Shown here piece after piece: positions 5,564 to 5,659 of a stretch of 5,659 nt of DNA (its first letter is position 1; every line of letters starts with the position of its first letter). The stretch is from contig CAMZEQ010000054.1 of NCBI GenBank assembly GCA_947305835.1, positions 1-5,659 of the forward strand. Direction: 5' to 3'. This stretch comes from an uncultured Alphaproteobacteria bacterium. Lineage in GTDB: Bacteria > Pseudomonadota > Alphaproteobacteria > CAAHEQ01 > UBA3637. Made by a program: the position numbers and the translations under genes. A model generated the notes under the pieces. It was not told where the DNA came from, did not search any database, and was given only the letters and a program-made list of their open reading frames with translations.

Positions 5564-5659
5564 TGGTTGTATGGCGTTATGAAAAAAATCATATTTTAAC
5601 AAAAAGGCTGTTGATCCTTTCTGGGGGCTTTTTAATTTTAGCTTTTATTTTGTTGGGAC
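5563..5659 (+). CDS. mrdA: Penicillin-binding protein 2, N-terminal fragment (runs off the window)
   Basis: Only the first 32 codons are present before the window ends. The product starts MVVWRYEKNHILTKRLLILSG and continues into a hydrophobic segment (GGFLILAFILLG): a short cytosolic tail with a basic TKR just before the single membrane anchor. Alphaproteobacterial PBP2 proteins begin in the same way (a TRR-like motif followed by a membrane helix). In the family this is the elongation-specific transpeptidase that crosslinks new lateral-wall peptidoglycan with RodA. No catalytic motif is visible here, so identity rests on gene order (mreB-mreC-mreD-mrdA is widespread) and on the N-terminal pattern. 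ATG 5563 overlaps the mreD stop by one base and is preceded by AAAGGA (5551-5556) at six bases. Confidence 0.8.
   Translation, partial: MVVWRYEKNHILTKRLLILSGGFLILAFILLG

Overview
The window reads as ordinary chromosomal DNA of an AT-rich alphaproteobacterium (roughly 40% GC by eye). Three things point there. The psd gene encodes the short, membrane-anchored phosphatidylserine decarboxylase and is followed directly by pssA, an order common in Alphaproteobacteria. The mreB-mreC-mreD block runs into the start of a PBP2 (mrdA) gene. Third codon positions are rich in T and A, as in the low-GC lineages of the class (host-associated or uncultured groups related to Rickettsiales, Holosporales or Rhodospirillales). 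No genus can be named from the sequence alone.

Layout. Positions 1-282 carry no convincing protein gene. The first ~200 bases hold, on the minus strand, a consensus-like promoter (174-202), a run of five hairpins and an intrinsic terminator (5-36). Together they outline an undescribed small RNA of about 160 nt. From 283 on, every gene lies on the plus strand: psd (283-969), pssA (979-1764), an unrecognised secreted or periplasmic protein (1784-2323), a TrmJ-type tRNA 2'-O-methyltransferase (2320-3057), mreB (3136-4191), mreC (4209-5063), mreD (5060-5563) and the first 97 bases of mrdA (from 5563). Gaps are 9-20 bases or short overlaps throughout, except for 78 bases before mreB, which probably hold that block's own promoter.

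Function. PssA makes phosphatidylserine from CDP-diacylglycerol and serine, and Psd decarboxylates it to phosphatidylethanolamine. MreB, MreC, MreD and PBP2 form the elongasome that inserts lateral-wall peptidoglycan. The stretch is therefore an envelope-growth cluster, with membrane lipid supply followed by wall elongation, plus one tRNA-modification gene. The exported protein of unknown function is translationally coupled to trmJ.

The parts most worth attention are the minus-strand small RNA candidate upstream of psd and the unrecognised exported protein. The remaining genes are intact, of typical length and carry their expected key residues.
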